Assembly: GCA_964581355.1 (NCBI GenBank)
Contig: CAZOOA010000042.1
Location: 1-25,291 of the forward strand
Source: CAZOOA01 sp964581355
GTDB lineage: Bacteria > Bacillota > Dethiobacteria > DTU022 > UBA8154
Reading direction: 5' to 3'
Length of the DNA stretch: 25,291 nucleotides
The number at the start of each line of letters is the position of its first letter. Position 1 is the stretch's first letter. Position numbers and translations under genes: made by a program. This document shows positions 22,642 to 25,291 of the stretch, piece after piece. The notes beneath the pieces are model-generated. The model did not search any database and had not been told where the DNA came from. It saw nothing but the letters and a program-made list of their open reading frames with translations.

Positions 22642-22929
22642 ATGAACTTAAAACCGCTTGGTGACAGGGTTGTGCTTAAAGTAATCGAGCAGGAAGAAAA
22701 AACGGAAAGCGGTATCGTTCTTCCCGACAAAGCCAAGGAAAGACCCCAAGAGGGAAAAGTCATGGCTGTTGGCCCAGGCAAAGTCCTGGATAATGGTGCC
22801 AAAGCACCTGTTGAGGTCAAGGAAGGGGACCGGGTGATCTTTTCCAAGTTTGCCGGTTCAGAAGTCAAAGTGGACGGCGAAGATTACCTGATCATCCGCC
22901 AGGATGATATCCTGGCCATATACTCGTAA
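22642..22929 (+). CDS. groES: Co-chaperonin GroES
   Basis: GroES of 95 residues, the lid ring of the GroEL chamber. ATG 22642 gives MNLKPLGDRVVLK, which matches the family start and puts AAGGAGG ten bases upstream; ATG 22636 in the same frame would add MF but stands only four bases from that site. The mobile loop region EEKTESGIVLPDKAKERPQEGKV is intact, and the chain ends DDILAIYS. Controlled by CIRCE and followed by groEL after 84 bp. Confidence 0.97.
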   Translation: MNLKPLGDRVVLKVIEQEEKTESGIVLPDKAKERPQEGKVMAVGPGKVLDNGAKAPVEVKEGDRVIFSKFAGSEVKVDGEDYLIIRQDDILAIYS

Positions 22930-23013
22930 ATGAAGTTATGCCAGCAGCGTAACAGAGAGTAAAGTGAGCAAAAAGAGTAACAGGAAAATCAATTAAAGGA
23001 GGTCGTTTTATTT

Positions 23014-24663
<1,650 letters not shown>

Positions 24664-24683
24664 AGTAAAGTCAAGAAGCAAAG

Positions 24684-24715
24684 AAAGCCCCGTTTTTGCG
24701 GGGCTTTTCTTTTTC
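24684..24715. terminator. Bidirectional terminator between groEL and the Asp23/Gls24 gene
   Basis: AAAGCCCCG (24684-24692) pairs with CGGGGCTTT (24699-24707), with a TTTTTG loop, then a T-rich tract to 24715. The A-rich left side would also serve the convergent gene on the - strand. Confidence 0.85.
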
Positions 24716-24749
24716 CGTTCTTTCCTTTTTCTTTCCGAGATAAAGCAGG

Positions 24750-25291
24750 CTACTTCAGTTTATTATCTTCTGGCTCAGGCGCAGGCATTTGGACGCCCTG
24801 CACATGAACGTTAACCTCTTTTACCTGGAGTCCGGTAAGATCTTCAACGGCTGCTTTCACTTTTTGCTGGACCTCCCTGGCCACTTTATTAATCATGACC
24901 CCGTAATTCATGATCATGTAGAGATTGATCACGGCTTCCTGCTGGCCGACTTCCACCTTTATCCCCCGACCCACATTTTTTTTGCCAAAAGCCTCGGCGA
25001 TGCCGCTGCCGCTGCTCATACCGGCCACTCCTTCAACCCCTGAGGCGGCCATACCGGATGCTTTGGCCACGATACTGTCAGAGATACGGATGTTTCCCAT
25101 TTCGGAAGAAAGAGAGCTGGCAACTTCCTTGCTATCAGTCCCCTGGGGTAAGTTTGTTTCTGCCTCCTGGGGCTTCTGCAGTGTCTCTTCTTTTGCCGGT
25201 TGTTTTTTTACCTCTTCTTTTGCCTGCTGTTCTTCTTCCTGGCCCTGGCTCGTTTCTCCCAAAGACTGTTTTTTAGACTGCTCTTTTTCCA
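24750..25291 (-). CDS. Asp23/Gls24 family envelope stress response protein (start cut by window edge)
   Basis: Asp23/Gls24 (DUF322) protein. On the - strand the window ends in TG followed in frame by GAA AAA GAG CAG, so the start codon is probably an ATG or GTG whose first base lies one position beyond the window, giving about 180 residues. TTG 25262 is the first complete start-like codon but has no ribosome binding site. About the first 55 residues are Glu/Gln/Lys-rich and probably disordered. The domain follows with IRISDSIVAKASGMAASGVEGVAGMS, GRGIKVEVGQQEAVINLYMIMNYGVMI and LQVKEVNVHVQGV, all typical. Members in Gram-positive bacteria are membrane-associated or stress-linked proteins of poorly defined function. 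It converges on groEL. Confidence 0.9.
   Translation of the reverse strand, partial: EKEQSKKQSLGETSQGQEEEQQAKEEVKKQPAKEETLQKPQEAETNLPQGTDSKEVASSLSSEMGNIRISDSIVAKASGMAASGVEGVAGMSSGSGIAEAFGKKNVGRGIKVEVGQQEAVINLYMIMNYGVMINKVAREVQQKVKAAVEDLTGLQVKEVNVHVQGVQMPAPEPEDNKLK

Overview
The window looks like chromosomal DNA of a strictly anaerobic, Gram-positive clostridium, probably a spore-former of a Peptococcaceae-like lineage (lineage is inferred). The signs are a Tad pilus locus with no secretin gene in view, a four-subunit ferredoxin-dependent 2-oxoacid oxidoreductase, a GerM-type lipoprotein, a perfect CIRCE/HrcA operator before groESL, an Asp23/Gls24 protein, strong GGAGG ribosome binding sites, and the order murI - gerM - rph - rdgB, which is also the order in Bacillus subtilis (racE - gerM - rph - ysnA).

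Layout. (1) 1-6644, + strand: a Tad/Flp pilus assembly operon, cpaB (its start codon is cut by the window edge), cpaE with a complete receiver domain, cpaF, tadB, tadC, prepilin peptidase and a DUF192 gene, closed by a terminator. (2) 6688-8334, +: a soluble PAS histidine kinase and a stand-alone response regulator, ending in a strong terminator shared with the next block. (3) 8362-11450, - strand: porG-porD-porA-porB, a pyruvate-type ferredoxin oxidoreductase. (4) 11451-12823: an AT-rich spacer, then murI with promoter and terminator. (5) 12872-18346: a segment bounded by two copies of a GC-rich, highly structured, roughly 270-bp repeat in inverted orientation. Between them lie gerM (+), an RDD membrane protein (-), a fused rph-rdgB gene (+), an iron-sulfur flavoprotein-like gene (+) and a sirtuin (-). 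(6) 18365-20554, +: a fused ADP-forming acyl-CoA synthetase. (7) 20596-22337, +: a membrane-anchored coiled-coil protein overlapping a phosphodiester-glycosidase-family protein. (8) 22527-24715, +: groES-groEL under CIRCE. (9) 24750-25291, -: an Asp23/Gls24 gene cut at its start codon.

How the genes may work together. Por oxidises pyruvate to acetyl-CoA with reduced ferredoxin, and the ADP-forming synthetase 7 kb away could turn acetyl-CoA into acetate and ATP, which suggests fermentative energy metabolism. The cytosolic kinase sits directly behind the pilus operon, so its possible phosphorylation targets include both the adjacent single-domain regulator and the receiver of CpaE.

The least explained item is the inverted repeat pair at about 12872-13147 and 18074-18346. 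The copies are about 92% identical by eye. They fold into several nested helices, have no match I can name, and interrupt an otherwise conserved gene neighbourhood. They could be a non-autonomous mobile element, a structured RNA, or both.
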